A DNA stretch of 64,000 nt from Troglohyphantes excavatus. Its lineage: Eukaryota > Arthropoda > Arachnida > Araneae > Linyphiidae. The position numbers were made by a program, and so were the translations under genes. Below, piece after piece: positions 47,311 to 58,137 of the stretch. The stretch covers positions 67,693,461-67,757,460 of the forward strand of contig OZ010672.1 in the NCBI GenBank assembly GCA_963932185.1, in the 5' to 3' direction. The first letter of the stretch is position 1, and each line of letters opens with the position of its first letter. The notes under the pieces are model-generated. The model did no database searches, had not been told where the DNA came from, and worked only from the letters and a program-made list of their open reading frames with translations.

Positions 47311-47335
47311 AGAAAAAGAAAAATGCCTTTGTTTT

Positions 47336-47912
47336 GTGAGCCCCAGTTGCTCAGTTGGGTTTGGTTTGGTTTGGTTTTGTTAATTAACGTCGCACTAGAG
47401 CTGCACAGTGGGCTATTGGCGACGGTTCGGGGTCAATCTCGAACGAAAGACCCGGGAACACATACACATTCACACACACATTCATACATGCTCAGTTGGG
47501 AAGGCGTTCAGCTACTAATCAGAGGATTAGTGGTTCGAATCCGGGAAATGGACTTGACATAGAAAAGTAAAAAAGTAGTGATCTTGCGATCGGAGGGTTG
47601 CCAGCTTCACTACAAAATTACTAGAAAGTCGTCCAGAATATCCAACAAATTATACTGACGTGTATACGGGACTGGTGCACGATACATCTGATCGGGGTCT
47701 AAACTCCCGACGACTATTGAAGGCGTTGGGTGCCAGTTCAGGTGTTTCCTCGTCATCTGACCATGGTTCTAAAATAACGAGGTGCATGTATGAATGTGTG
47801 TGTGAATGTGTATGTGTTCCCGGGTCTTTCCTTCGAGATTGACCCCGAACCGTCGCCAATAGCCCACTGTGCAGCTCTAATGCGACGTTAATTAACCAAA
47901 ACAAACCAAACC
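47336..47912 (+). mobile_element. SINE-1 copy in cluster (unit 4), split by another SINE-1
   Basis: The head starts GAGCCCCAGTTGCTCAGTTG, breaks at 47359, and resumes at 47491 with CTCAGTTGGGAAGGCG. It continues through GTGGTTCGAATCCGGG and the full body to AACAAACCAAACC. The interrupting sequence is the insert at 47360-47490. Confidence 0.9.
47360..47490 (-). mobile_element. 5'-truncated SINE-1 inserted into SINE-1, 10-bp target duplication
   Basis: 131 bp on the minus strand, from the AACCAAACC tail to a truncation point at CATGTATGAATGTGTG. It is flanked by CTCAGTTGGG at 47350-47359 and 47491-47500. It belongs to the subtype carrying the TGTGTG segment. Confidence 0.93.
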
Positions 47913-48003
47913 TTTGAGATAGGCCCCGAACCGTTGACAATAGCGCACTGTGCAGCTCTAAACGACGTTAATCTAGTGCGACGTTAATTAACCAAAACCA
48001 ATA
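47913..48003 (+). mobile_element. SINE-1 tail duplicate following unit 4
   Basis: TTTGAGATAGGCCCCGAACC to GTTAATTAACCAAAACC with a small internal duplication of ACGACGTTAATCT. It parallels 47239-47310, suggesting the composite SINE-plus-tail was duplicated as a block. Confidence 0.8.
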
Positions 48004-48474
48004 CCAAAAAAGGGAAAATGCCGGTTTGTATTTTTCTCGCAGATTCAGTATTAATATGGCCGAAGCGCAACAACACCGTATCAAAGTTGCAAACAATAAC
48101 CAACACAGCTTCTTACCACCAGAACCTTGAGCATTCAATCACTCAATGTATCGTATTAAGGGGACGTCTTTTCTTCTGAGAAATTCGCAACACGTTCAAG
48201 ATAATTCCACGTTTGAGGTCCCAGGGATTACGAATTAGATTTATTCTATGCGCTGGGTTATGTTAGGAGTTTGTATTTTGCCACAAACTTGCCCTTTTGT
48301 TTTTACGTTCGAGTTACTATATATAGCTCAGACTTAAATATGGATGACTTTTATTTCTGAGTTCTCTTTATAAAAGATCTCATTTCGATGGTTATGTTAA
48401 ATGCATGGAAATGTTAGCTAACTTGATTTTAACTATAAGAAAATTATACATATCTAAGGTACTTTTTTATTTAT
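48004..48474. other. Unique spacer between SINE cluster and LINE relic
   Basis: No reverse-transcriptase-like frame could be traced upstream of 48475. Confidence 0.45.
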
Positions 48475-48705
48475 ATGACAACAAAACTGTTTGCATTTAT
48501 AAAACCGGTTACTTACAGTTTTAGAAATGTACCTACTTATAATAAACCAAAACCCTGTAAAGAAATTTTTCGCAAAAGTTTTGTATATATAGCTCCTAAA
48601 ATTTTTAATTCATTACCTGAACAAATAGTATCTATAGAAAATAAAAATAGATTTAAAAGAGAGATCAAGAAATATATTTTAAATATTAATGAAGAATCCT
48701 ATTAA
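48475..48705 (+). pseudogene. C-terminal fragment of a non-LTR retrotransposon ORF2
   Basis: The 76-codon frame ends YIAPKIFNSLPEQIV...FKREIKKYIL (residues about 42-71). This matches the conserved extreme C-terminus of reverse transcriptase proteins of CR1/Jockey-like LINEs, where a Phe-x-x-x-Ala-Pro-x-x-x-Asn-x-Leu-Pro motif is followed by a Phe-Lys-x-x-Lys-Lys basic helix. The endonuclease and polymerase domains are absent. Upstream sequence has no homologous frame, so this is a 5'-truncated dead insertion, the usual fate of LINE copies. It is followed by a plausible LINE 3' region. Clade assignment is uncertain. Confidence 0.75.
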
Positions 48706-49010
48706 AATCTGTAATATAATTTTATACTGACCAAACAACTTTGAAAAATGTTGATGTAATACATTTGCTGAATTATGAAATGGACGTTATTTTGGACTTT
48801 CTTGTCTTTGTTTTTATTTTGTGTATATCTGTACTTATGATATATGTATTTTATTATATACGTAGTTTTATAAATGTATGTATTTTATTTTGCATGTAGT
48901 TTTTAAAATGTATGATTTTGTTGTATATGTAGTTTTATTGCGTTGTGTGGACGGGCCTTGGGGCTTCTTAACAACATTGTGTGTCTAATAATAATAATAA
49001 TAAATATGCT
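48706..49010 (+). mobile_element. 3' region of the LINE relic ending in (TAA)n
   Basis: After the stop codon, about 250 bp of AT-rich sequence with GTATGTATTTTATTTTGCAT-type repeats leads to GACGGGCCTTGGGGCTTCTT and AATAATAATAATAATAAAT. A simple-repeat tail of this kind is typical of CR1-like LINE 3' ends. Confidence 0.65.
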
Positions 49011-49072
49011 GCTTTTTCACAGATTCCTATGAGAGCGTGGATTGACAAATGATAAAGTATCCTTCTTATATT

Positions 49073-49165
49073 GTTCCCGGGTGTTTCCTTCGAGATAGGC
49101 CCCAAACCGTCACCAATAGCCCACTGTGCAACTCTAGTGCGACATTAATTAACTAAAGCAACCCA
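49073..49165 (+). mobile_element. SINE-1 3' fragment
   Basis: GTTCCCGGGTGTTTCCTTCG through CTCTAGTGCGACATTAATTA and AACTAAAGCAACCC. 5'-truncated at the TTCCCGGG segment. Confidence 0.85.
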
Positions 49166-49437
49166 CTTGGTTAAATTCGATAATAAAATTAAGACATAAA
49201 ATCGTTGAAGGACAGGTAATCATAGTACAGACAGGAAGATATTGCATATATACACTTCCGTAATCGTCACAGCCAATAGTAAAACGTCACAGAAAAACTC
49301 TGGAAAAGAAATACACCATACGGCACAAAATTTTTATGCACATTGGGCTGACAACGTCCAACTTGTGTGATACAAACCCATATTTTGTATTTCTTGAATT
49401 GCAAATAATATATTTTCCTGGTTCAAAATAACGATAC

Positions 49438-49533
49438 AGTGTTCCCAGATCTATTCTACGAGATAGACCGCGAACCGGTGCCAGTAGCCTATTGTCCAAC
49501 CCTATGGCGACGTAAATTTAACCCAACCAATAA
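49438..49533 (+). mobile_element. Diverged SINE-1 3' fragment
   Basis: GTGTTCCCAGATCTATTCTA then GACCGCGAACCGGTGCCAGT and ACCCAACCAA. Many substitutions; one of the oldest copies. Confidence 0.75.
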
Positions 49534-49605
49534 ATATTTATTTGGTTTATACAATACAAATCATGAAAGATTATTGTATTTGCATAGAGTAAATGTGGAA
49601 GTAGG

Positions 49606-49690
49606 GTTTGGTGGCTTAATTGGTTAAAGGCTCGTGCAAGAAATCTCTTGTGAGTTCTGTCCTATGCTTCATCAATTTTTTTTTTAATAT
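49606..49690 (+). other. tRNA-like segment with T-rich end
   Basis: GGTGGCTTAATTGGTTAAAG resembles a Pol III A box, with a weak B-box-like GTGAGTTCTGTCC about 35 bp on and a T run after it. A decayed SINE of a family other than SINE-1 is likelier than a tRNA gene. Confidence 0.3.
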
Positions 49691-51650
49691 TATATTTTTA
49701 TATATTTCGCTAATGCAACTAACAAACTAACCAAAAAGTAAAAGTTGTTTTATAGTTACCCTGTATATAGAACATAACAAATAGTTTAAAAAATCAGATT
49801 TACGAATTCATTGCATAGCCAACATAAATCTCCAGCATTTAATGAAATGAAAAAAATACGAAAAACCACTAGCACAAAATAAAACTATAAAATTAAAACA
49901 CTTTTCGACGCATTGCTATCTCTCTACTAACGTAGCCCTAGAGAACTGGTTTCTAATTACTAGCTTGCGTCATATCCATATTAAATAACTGTACCAAGTG
50001 CCACTGAGGAAATCACAGAGAAAATTGGACTCGTAAAAAATATTCTATGAATCTTTAAAAAGATATTTGCATATTTTAACTTCTTCGCTAATGTAATCCT
50101 TTGGGGGTTAAAACTGATCAGCGCCATTATCCTGATATTGTATCCTGTATAAATATTTCAATGTTTTAATAAGGAATTACAGTAGTGGTTTGCTTCCCTC
50201 AGTGGCGAATCGTTAGTCTGTAAGTGTTGAAGGTTAAAAATGAAATGTTATTTTTAACACTGGATTTTAATGTCATTCTAAAAATTCATAGTAATGCCCA
50301 AGAGTATTTCGTTTATTTATACTCACATGATATTTTCTTGTTCTTCTCAGTTTGTGATCAAGAAATTCATCGATGACATTTTCATTGAATTTTAGACTTA
50401 CAAGTCCAGAGTCTCTAAACGAATATGGAGGGTTAACAAATAAATCTTATTATATGTTGGTATCTTAAGTTCTTAATATAGATTATGCAATTGTTGTTAC
50501 AAGAATATAAGATTTTTAAATATTTGAGAAGGTGAAGGCTAAATCGTAAGAGTTTTAAAACATGCATTAATATAAATTACTGGTTTATACTCATTTAAAT
50601 GTCAGACTAAAATATAGTGTTTTACTGAAATACCATTCCTGTAATTAAATTAATTTCAGAAAATTAAAAGAAATATTCTTAGCGTTTAATTAAAACAAAA
50701 TACGAAGATTTTATTTAAAAAATAAAAGATTTTTGAGTCCCATTTCTCCAAAGTAAATAAGTAACAATCCCTTCCCCAAAGTAACAATCCCTTTTCAACT
50801 AAAGAATCTCAAAAATACCATGGCAAATTTCCAACCACAGATACATCCATTTATCCAGGCAACATTCCAGTATTATGATTGATAAACGAGGAATACTTAG
50901 ATATACTTGTTGATTCAGGAGAAAACTCCAAACTCACAGCAAAGAAATCAACAATCACAAACAAACAAATAAAACATAAGTATTGAAAAATACCATTAAA
51001 CACAAGCAAAAAAGCTTTAATTCAGCCATGTGCGACTATGACTCACACAACGAAGGATTTACACCTTTATAGACCAGCACCAGTTATATAGATATCCGGT
51101 TAACATAAAGAATAAGGGGCATTCCGCCAAGGCATTCAAATTAATGTCGCCAAACATGATTTCAGTTCAAATCGGCAAGACAGCGCAATACTTGCGGAAT
51201 ATTCTTACGCGCATACGCAGATAAATGCTTAACATATTTTACAAGCATAACAGTTGCTAAATTTATTCAACAAGGGGGAAATTCGAATCCAAATCGTAAT
51301 TTCATTAATTTTCGAATCGCCATTTTGGGATTAGTTATTACTTTGTATATTTAGCAACAGTTTCGTATAATTTATAAATCCTCACCAAAATGACGTCAGG
51401 CAAGTTTCCCATTTCATGTTTCTCATTGGTTTAATCTGCAACATTTAACTCCATCCATTTGTTAGCGTGACATCGATAACTAGGTGTTGGAAATGAACAC
51501 CCTATGCTGTCTACGCCAAAAATGTCAATGAAGATTGATTTGGCGGAGTGCGCCCTTTTTCTTTACTGTTACCAGATATCCTTTACTTTTGAGATTTATC
51601 TCAGTCTTTTCTAGACATTTAGAATAGTTTTCTAAATCGAAGTACTGTAT
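49691..51650. other. Unique stretch without recognisable genes
   Basis: Nearly 2 kb. The part at 51060-51620 is GC-richer (AATGTCGCCAAACATGATTT). No frame above background and no array; TATAGTTACCCTGTATATAG at 49752 could be a solo end of a family G MITE. Confidence 0.4.
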
Positions 51651-51780
51651 ACCCTCGATATAACGACTCCGCACTGGTCCACTAAAAACTGGTCGCTACT
51701 ACGAAACTATCGACGTACTTATGTGGAGTCACACCCATTACACAACAACCTGGCTGTTTTACTTACTTTTCTTCTAATTT
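51650..51780 (+). mobile_element. Solo Tigger-like terminus
   Basis: ACCCTCGATATAACGACTCC followed by GCACTGGTCC and GGTCGCTACTACGAA resembles the left end of the Tigger element at 2849. No matching right end was found before the minisatellite. Confidence 0.45.
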
Positions 51781-51899
51781 GATTGTAATTAACGATGTAT
51801 TGATCTTACAGCGGAGCTATTGACGACACGACCGTTTGGAATATGTACATGAGATTCCAAACTGAGGTAACGTCATATTATTCTAATTATATAAAAAAA

Positions 51900-52510
51900 A
51901 TTATCCATTGCAAATTTACGACAGCCCAAATAAGCCACGACTGCCCAATTAAAGCATGACTGCCCAATTAATCCACAATTGCACAATTAAGCCACAACTG
52001 CCCAATTAAGAAATAACTACCCAATAAAGCCATGACTGCCTAATTAAGCCACGACTGTCCAATTAAGCCACGACTGTCCAATTAAGCCACGACTGACCAA
52101 TTAAGCCACGACTGTCTAATTAAACCATGACTATCCATTTAAACAACGACTAACAAAATTAAGCAATGGCTGCCTAATAAAGACACGACTGCCCAATTAA
52201 GCCACGACTGTCCAATTAAGCCACGACTGTCTAATTAAGCCATGACTGTCCAATTAAGCCACTACTGTCTAATTAAGCAATGACTGCCTAATAAAGACAC
52301 GACTGTCCAATTAAGCCACGACTGTCCAATTAAGCCACGACTGTCCAATTAAGCCACGACTGTCTAATTAAGCCATGACTATCCATTTAAACAACGACTA
52401 ACCAATTAAGCAATGGCTGCCTAATAAAGACACGACTGCCCAATTAAGCCACGATTGCTGAATTAATCCACGACTGCCCAATTAAGCCATGACTGCCCAA
52501 TTAAGCCGCA
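51900..52510 (+). repeat. 19-bp minisatellite
   Basis: Unit AATTAAGCCACGACTGTCC with frequent GCC/TCC and CACGA/CATGA variants, about 30 copies. A multi-unit block with AACAACGACTAAC and AAGCAATGGCTGCCTAATA occurs twice (near 52141 and 52390), showing block duplication. Confidence 0.95.
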
Positions 52511-53458
52511 ACCCGACTTCCCGTTACAAAAGGCCCTGATCGTGAGAACTTCAAATCTTCGTGACATGCACTTCAGAACATAGGAATACGAATGACACGG
52601 ACAAAAAAAATTAATTCCAAAAATTATCGATAGGGTAAAAGATGGAGCTGCAATTAGTTCCTTGTAAAACATTATTTAATAAAACAGCTTCGTAGTCTAG
52701 ATGCATGCTAATTTCGAATTATACATCATCTTATAGGTATGCAATAGTAAATTAAAATAGTCATAAACGCCAAATGATTATTTAATTAATGCATTTAAAA
52801 CATGTTATACAAGGAATGCATAACCAAGTTACTTGCAGTGTTCAATGTGTATACCGTTTTTAAAAAGGAACAATGGACTGTTCGCAGCGCCATTTCTTCC
52901 CCTAGCGATAAATTTGCAATTTTTTTTTATGTCATTCATTTTCCAATGTGTTAAAATGCATAAACTCGTAATTTGGCAATTTTATTATCATTGTTTTTTT
53001 ATACAGTGATTTAAACAAAGTGTTTTAATTATAACCACCCAGTACTTTCTTTTCACACGAGCAAATTTTTCATACGCGTAAAGGCAACAATGATTGATTT
53101 TCAACTGAATTTTGCATAGACTTAAAAATTGTTGTCTATCAATGAACAAACCCTTACCTAATCAGTGTCAAAATAATTAAAATAACGCCTGTATTTTAAA
53201 TATTGAACAAGTTGTAACTATTAAAAATAAGTAGGGGCGTATAATGAAAGGAAACTGATTTTTCGTCTCCTTTAAGCAAAAAGTCATGTTCCGATTATTG
53301 TCGATTTTTATTACATAACATTCTCAAAAGTTTTCGAGTGGAAAATCAATCAATAATGCATGATTACTTCAATCTTTAATTCATAAAGAATATAAAAAAT
53401 TGGTATTTTATTTTGATAATTTTTATATAGATATAGAAAACTTTTTATGGCATAGGGA
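52511..53458. other. AT-rich stretch without recognisable genes
   Basis: No feature recognised. The minus frame 52463-52672 starts inside the minisatellite flank and has no domain. Confidence 0.45.
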
Positions 53459-53812
53459 TTGTCGGTTGCCAATTTTTTTTTAACCCGAGAGAACGGACAC
53501 TATTCAGATTCAAAAGAAAAAGAAGAAGTTATAACTCAAAGTAATACTTATTCAGAGTTAAAATTTATTAAATCTTGTGTGAATCTAATACCAATTTGTA
53601 AAAGAAATTCTTCCATAAAAAATATGCAATTAATTAAAAAAAAATCTCTTGAAACATTTTTCAAAAGTGATTTATCTGGTTCTGAAACTAGAGAGCTCAT
53701 ATCTTTTCAATCGAAAACCATTATAAATGTCCTTATTGGAAATAATTTTTCCGATACAAATAAAAAATATACAAAATTAACCAGTTTTTCTCTTTTGGAT
53801 ACTAAACATTAA
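53459..53812 (+). repeat. Family X repeat with a 117-codon open frame, unoccupied MITE site
   Basis: The frame opens with TTG, not ATG, and its product is lysine/serine-rich with no domain I recognise. The block GATTTATCTGGTTCTGAAAC plus TAGAGAGCTCATAT recurs at 13199-13232, where a MITE interrupts it at ATAT. So this is a repeat or paralogous sequence, not a unique gene. The frame is not conserved in the other copy. A decayed transposon ORF is the simplest reading. Confidence 0.5.
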
Positions 53813-54389
53813 TTACAAAATATTTAAGGGGAGAAATAAACTAAATATTTCAAGATATATCAGCTTAACCCAATTTGTAAACGAAAAGTTTCCATTGCCA
53901 TGGCAATATACCAACAAATATTGCTCAAGTAGTTATACAATGATATACCTGATTAAGCAGCGAGTATATGTCTATAGATTCTAACAAAAATATTAAACAA
54001 TCACAAGCGAAAAATTCCCAAAAGGGTGTTACTCAATTTCAATAATCAAATCTCTCCAATTTCGCATTTACTTGTACTTGGAAATGCGATATTGCTTTTG
54101 CAATTCCCAAAAGAGAATGCTGTTTACACGAGCTTTTCTACTTGTTCCCAAGTTTATATTAAAGTATTGATTTTTCTGTAGGGAAATCGTCACGTTCGTA
54201 TTTTGGTTTAAATGAATAATGCATGGGCGAATGAATAAATTCGGAAATGTCATTTTTAAATAAATATTTAAATGACTCCTACATTTATTTAAGTGTTGAC
54301 AGGCATTTACAGTTTTAATTTCAATAAATTTGTATTTATGTGTGTGTGATACTATTTATTGAAATAGTAAAGATATAAATTATGAGTTC
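53813..54389. other. AT-rich spacer
   Basis: No gene or repeat recognised. Confidence 0.45.
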
Positions 54390-55012
54390 TGGATAAAACA
54401 CCAACTCTAACTCATTATAGTAGACTATTTATTACTAACTCATTATCGTAGACTATTTATTACTATCGCATTATCGTAGACTATTCATTACTAACTCATT
54501 ATCGTAGACTATTCATTATTAACTGATTTTCGTAGACTATTCTTTAGTAATTCGTTATCTTAGACTATTCAATATCGTAGACTATTCATTATCTTAGACT
54601 ATTCCTTACTAACTAATTATCGCAAACTATTCATTATCGTAGACTATTCATTACTAACTAATTATCGCAGACTATTCATTACTAACTCATTATCGTAGAC
54701 TATTTATTACTAACTCATTATCATAGACTATTCATTACTAACTCATTATCGTAGACTATTCATTACTAACTCATTATCGCTGACTATTCATTGCTAACTC
54801 ATTATCGTAGACTATTCATTACTAACTCATTATCGTAGACTATTTATTACTAACTCATTATCGTAGACTATTCATTATTAACTCATTATGGTAGACTATT
54901 CATTACTAACTCATTTTCGTAGACTATTCATTTCTGACTCATTATCGTAGACTATTCATTACTAACTCATTATCATAGACTATTCATTACTAACTCATTA
55001 TCGCATCAATTA
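54390..55012 (+). repeat. 28-bp minisatellite
   Basis: Units combine ATCGTAGACTATTCATTAC and TAACTCATT; about 22 copies, with some shortened units (for example near 54570-54640 lacking TAACTCATT) and TTTATTAC variants. Confidence 0.96.
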
Positions 55013-56010
55013 CATATCAAATATATGCATATGAATTTTGCGTAATTAATAATAATTAAATTTAACATTACGTGTATTAATCTAGTATGATCAGTATATA
55101 TTTTTTAAAAAAACTCAATTTCTCAATTTTCATTTCTTTAATCCAATGTAAACTTTTTCTTACGTGAAACGTCTTTAAATTCGCCACATGGAGTATAAGT
55201 GTTGGAAATGGCGATATATTACCTTTATAGGAGGTTCCATTCTAGCAATATAACTCCAGAAGAAATAGCACGATTGACATAATTGTTATGTTTAAAATAT
55301 GAAATTCGCGTTTCAACCGTGACAATGATACGGGCAGCGGTGTTAAATAACATTTTAGGCGATAAATAAAAGTGTATCTGACAACAACTCCGGTGTTCTA
55401 TCTTGCTGGGTTTTGTACCAAACAAAATATTTTGTTTTGGTTAGTCGATGATTTAAGCGATACCAGCCAAACATTGTAAGTTATTTCGTTCGTAAATTAT
55501 CAAAAAAGCAATTGTGCCAAATTTAAAATTTCTCCATATCTACGAAAATCTCAACAAAAGCCAAACAATAAGAGTCTATGATATTAAAGAACAAAACCGA
55601 CTTATCCACGGATGTACGGAAGAAATGATTTCTATAATAATCAAAAAAATAATTTATCTGTGGATCGCAAAACAGATACTTCCCCTGCATATTAGACGCT
55701 GAAATTTATACATAAGGACTCTTCATCCTCAAGTTGTGAACCTGAGGCCCGGATTTGTAGAATTCCAATTATTTTTTTTAAATGATTTTTAAAAATTTAG
55801 AAAAATTGCGTAAAAAACATCATTTTAAAAATATTTCCAAATTCTTAAGAACGTGCATTTGTAGCTTTGTCGGTAGCGCGCGGTACTTCGGAAATAACTT
55901 GACGGAGTTCGAGTCTCGACGAGGGACACTTATTTTTTTAATGTATATGCGTCATCGAGTTCTTCAGCAAGACGGTGCCAAACAATAAGTTGAAAATATT
56001 GAGAAGAAAA
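55013..56010. other. Unique stretch with a tRNA-like piece
   Basis: A tRNA-like segment at about 55862-55925 has GAGTTCGAGTCTCGAC (B-box-like), then a T run. The 62-codon frame at 55514-55702 contains a hydrophobic-basic segment but no assignable domain. The rest is AT-rich. Confidence 0.35.
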
Positions 56011-56451
56011 CACTGTAAAAAATTTGCTTAAAATTGAGTACATGGACGTACTTGTTTTTTTAAGTACCATCCCATCGTGAATGAGCGATGACGTATTCAA
56101 ATTTAAGCAATCGTACTTTTGCAAAAATGAGCAGCGTAGTTTAATATTGCTAATCTAAGCTTCTGTTCAAGCCATCTTAACAAAGCGGTGATCTGACAAA
56201 AACAGAATAGTTGTTCAGAAGATGGTTTTCCACAATATTCGATGTTGATTGCTTAAATTTCAATTATCTTACTTCCCATTTTTTTGGCACACCTTTTTAA
56301 AATTACTTCTGTTTTTAACTTTAGCGGTTAAAGGCGTCAATTGGGAATACGAAGGGTTCCCGGTTCGATGCCAGGCTAAGGAATTGACATAGAAAAGCAA
56401 AAAGTAGTGATCTTGTGATCGGAGGGTTGCCAGCTTCGCTATAAAATACTA

Positions 56452-58137
56452 CAACCCCTGGCATAAAGTACCCGATCGTTTCACATTCCTGCTTGGAAGA
56501 TTGTAAAGTAAGTTGAATAGATCTCGGAAAAAATAAAGAACAACAAATAACATCCGAAATATAATATAGCACACTTCCAATTATTTAAATAGAACAATAA
56601 TATATCGTAATATTAAAATCGTTGACGTTTTATTTAATAAAATATATTTCCATGTGAAGAAAAAAGTATCCGATCAATCAAAAAGTCGAAAAAAGTATCC
56701 GATCACGTGCAACAGCAAATGTAAACTTACCGTAATATTTGCATATTATGTAGCCAGTGTACGTATAGAACATCTAGCAAGACCTTGTAAAGGTCAAATT
56801 CTTGGATGGAAAACATATTTGATTTTGCAGTGTGCGAAAGTATACCTGCCGTGAAATAATTTTCTAAAGATTTAAAATTCAGAATAGTTAAATGTTTAAA
56901 AGACGGAATGTCTCAAAGAAAAGTAGCATTATTGCGTAGATGGGTTTAAAGTATTGTTTGCGACATTTGGAAGAAATATCATGCTACATATAACGTAGAA
57001 AACTTTCGTCGAAGTGGACGTCCACACGCTATCACGAAGAAACAAGATAGAAAACTTCTAGGATTGGCAAATTCTATGCAGCAATTGACATCAAAGCAGC
57101 TTAATTTGGAGTGGCCAATATATCAAGTAGAAGTATGTGAGCGAACACTGTAAAATCATCTTAATGAGAACGGTTTTAAATATTGAAAAACCAAAACAAA
57201 ACCTTTTCTAAGAAGAAAACATAAAAAAGCTCATCTGCAGTGGTGCAAAAGCCATTGAAATTAAGGATTCGAGGACTGGAAAAAATTGTATTTAGTGACA
57301 AATCTCGTATTTGCCTTAGAACTGGCGATGATAGTGGAATATTCATGTGGAGAAGAGTGGATTAATAAGTTCAATGAAGATTGCATCTTTACCAAAACTA
57401 AGTTTCCACGGTCACTTTTCATTTGGAGCTGCATGACTTTCCAAGGAGTTGGGAAATTGTGTACAGTATTGCGAACTGTTAATTCTGAAGTATATCATGA
57501 AATTTTAGAAAACTATTTGCTCCCTAGCCTCGACGAATGGTTCGGCGATTAACATGATTTCATTTTCCAGCATGAAAATGCCTCTTGTCACCGTAGCAAG
57601 ATAATAAAAAAAATTCTAAAATACAATGACAACTCTTCAATCAAGACATTAATGTGGCCTGCAGATACCCTAGAAATAAATCCCATTGAAAACATTTGGA
57701 ATATTTTGATACAAAAGGTGAACAACAGAAGTCAAACAAACGTTATGGAATTGCCTGAAACTATACAGGAAATCTGGGATGAAATTTCTCCAGGTGTATG
57801 CTAAAAGCTTATAGATGTCATGCTATGGCGTGTAAAATCTGTAAACTGGTAAAAAGGGGGCGTCAGCAAATATTAATAGTGTTGATCGGATAATTTTTTC
57901 TCGACTTTTCGCTGATCGGATATTTTTTTCTGTTGTGGATGTAATTCTTCCGCCTTTATTATAATTAAAACTATTTATAAACGGTGCTCTAACCATTGAT
58001 TTCATTTCTTTCTTTATCATATTTTATGCTCATTATCGTTCGATTTGTTCAAGACAAACGTTTTGTGAAATATAAACATATATTGAATTTACTACATGAG
58101 TTAGACACATTGATCGGGTACTTTTTGCCAGGGGTTG
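56452..58137 (+). mobile_element. Tc1-type DNA transposon with IR/DR ends
   Basis: 1,686 bp, TA at 56450-56451 and 58138-58139. Termini CAACCCCTGGCATAAAGTAC and (reverse complement of the right) CAACCCCTGGCAAAAAGTAC. Direct repeats of the AAAGTAYCCGATC type lie at each outer end (56463; 58112) and twice more about 200 bp inward on each side (56661 and 56691; 57884 and 57913, inverted). This layout resembles the IR/DR class that includes Sleeping Beauty. A broken transposase lies between. Confidence 0.94.
56862..57853 (+). pseudogene. Tc1 transposase, inactivated by stops and frameshifts
   Basis: Conceptual translation in several frames shows the order expected of a Tc1 transposase. There is an N-terminal helix-turn-helix (MSQRKVALLRRWV region, 56906-56946), a GRP-type linker (RRSGRPH, about 57010), and the first catalytic Asp in a VFSD context (about 57287). 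An MWRRVD block and then IWSCMTFQGVGKL lie near 57340-57460. FQHENASCHR stands where the family usually has FQxDNAPCH, so the second catalytic Asp reads Glu. NPIENIWNIL (about 57681-57710) contains the final Glu. In-frame stops near 56947, 57151, 57185, 57258, 57550 and 57802 and at least one frame change near 57290-57370 make it non-functional. The two longest open pieces are about 66 and 88 codons, and only the second is transposase. Confidence 0.9.

Noticed and set aside
48475..48705. Complete small host protein
   Set aside because: Its motif order matches only the extreme C-terminus of LINE reverse transcriptases and it is followed by a LINE-like 3' end.
51900..52510. CRISPR-like array
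   Set aside because: Contiguous tandem units without spacers, in a eukaryotic context; the same holds for the 23-, 28- and 34-bp arrays.
53459..53812. 117-codon frame as a host gene
   Set aside because: Starts with TTG, has no recognised domain, and part of it is repeated at 13.2 kb without the frame being kept.
55514..55702. 62-codon frame as a transposase piece
   Set aside because: Looks vaguely transposon-like but no catalytic or DNA-binding motif can be pointed to.
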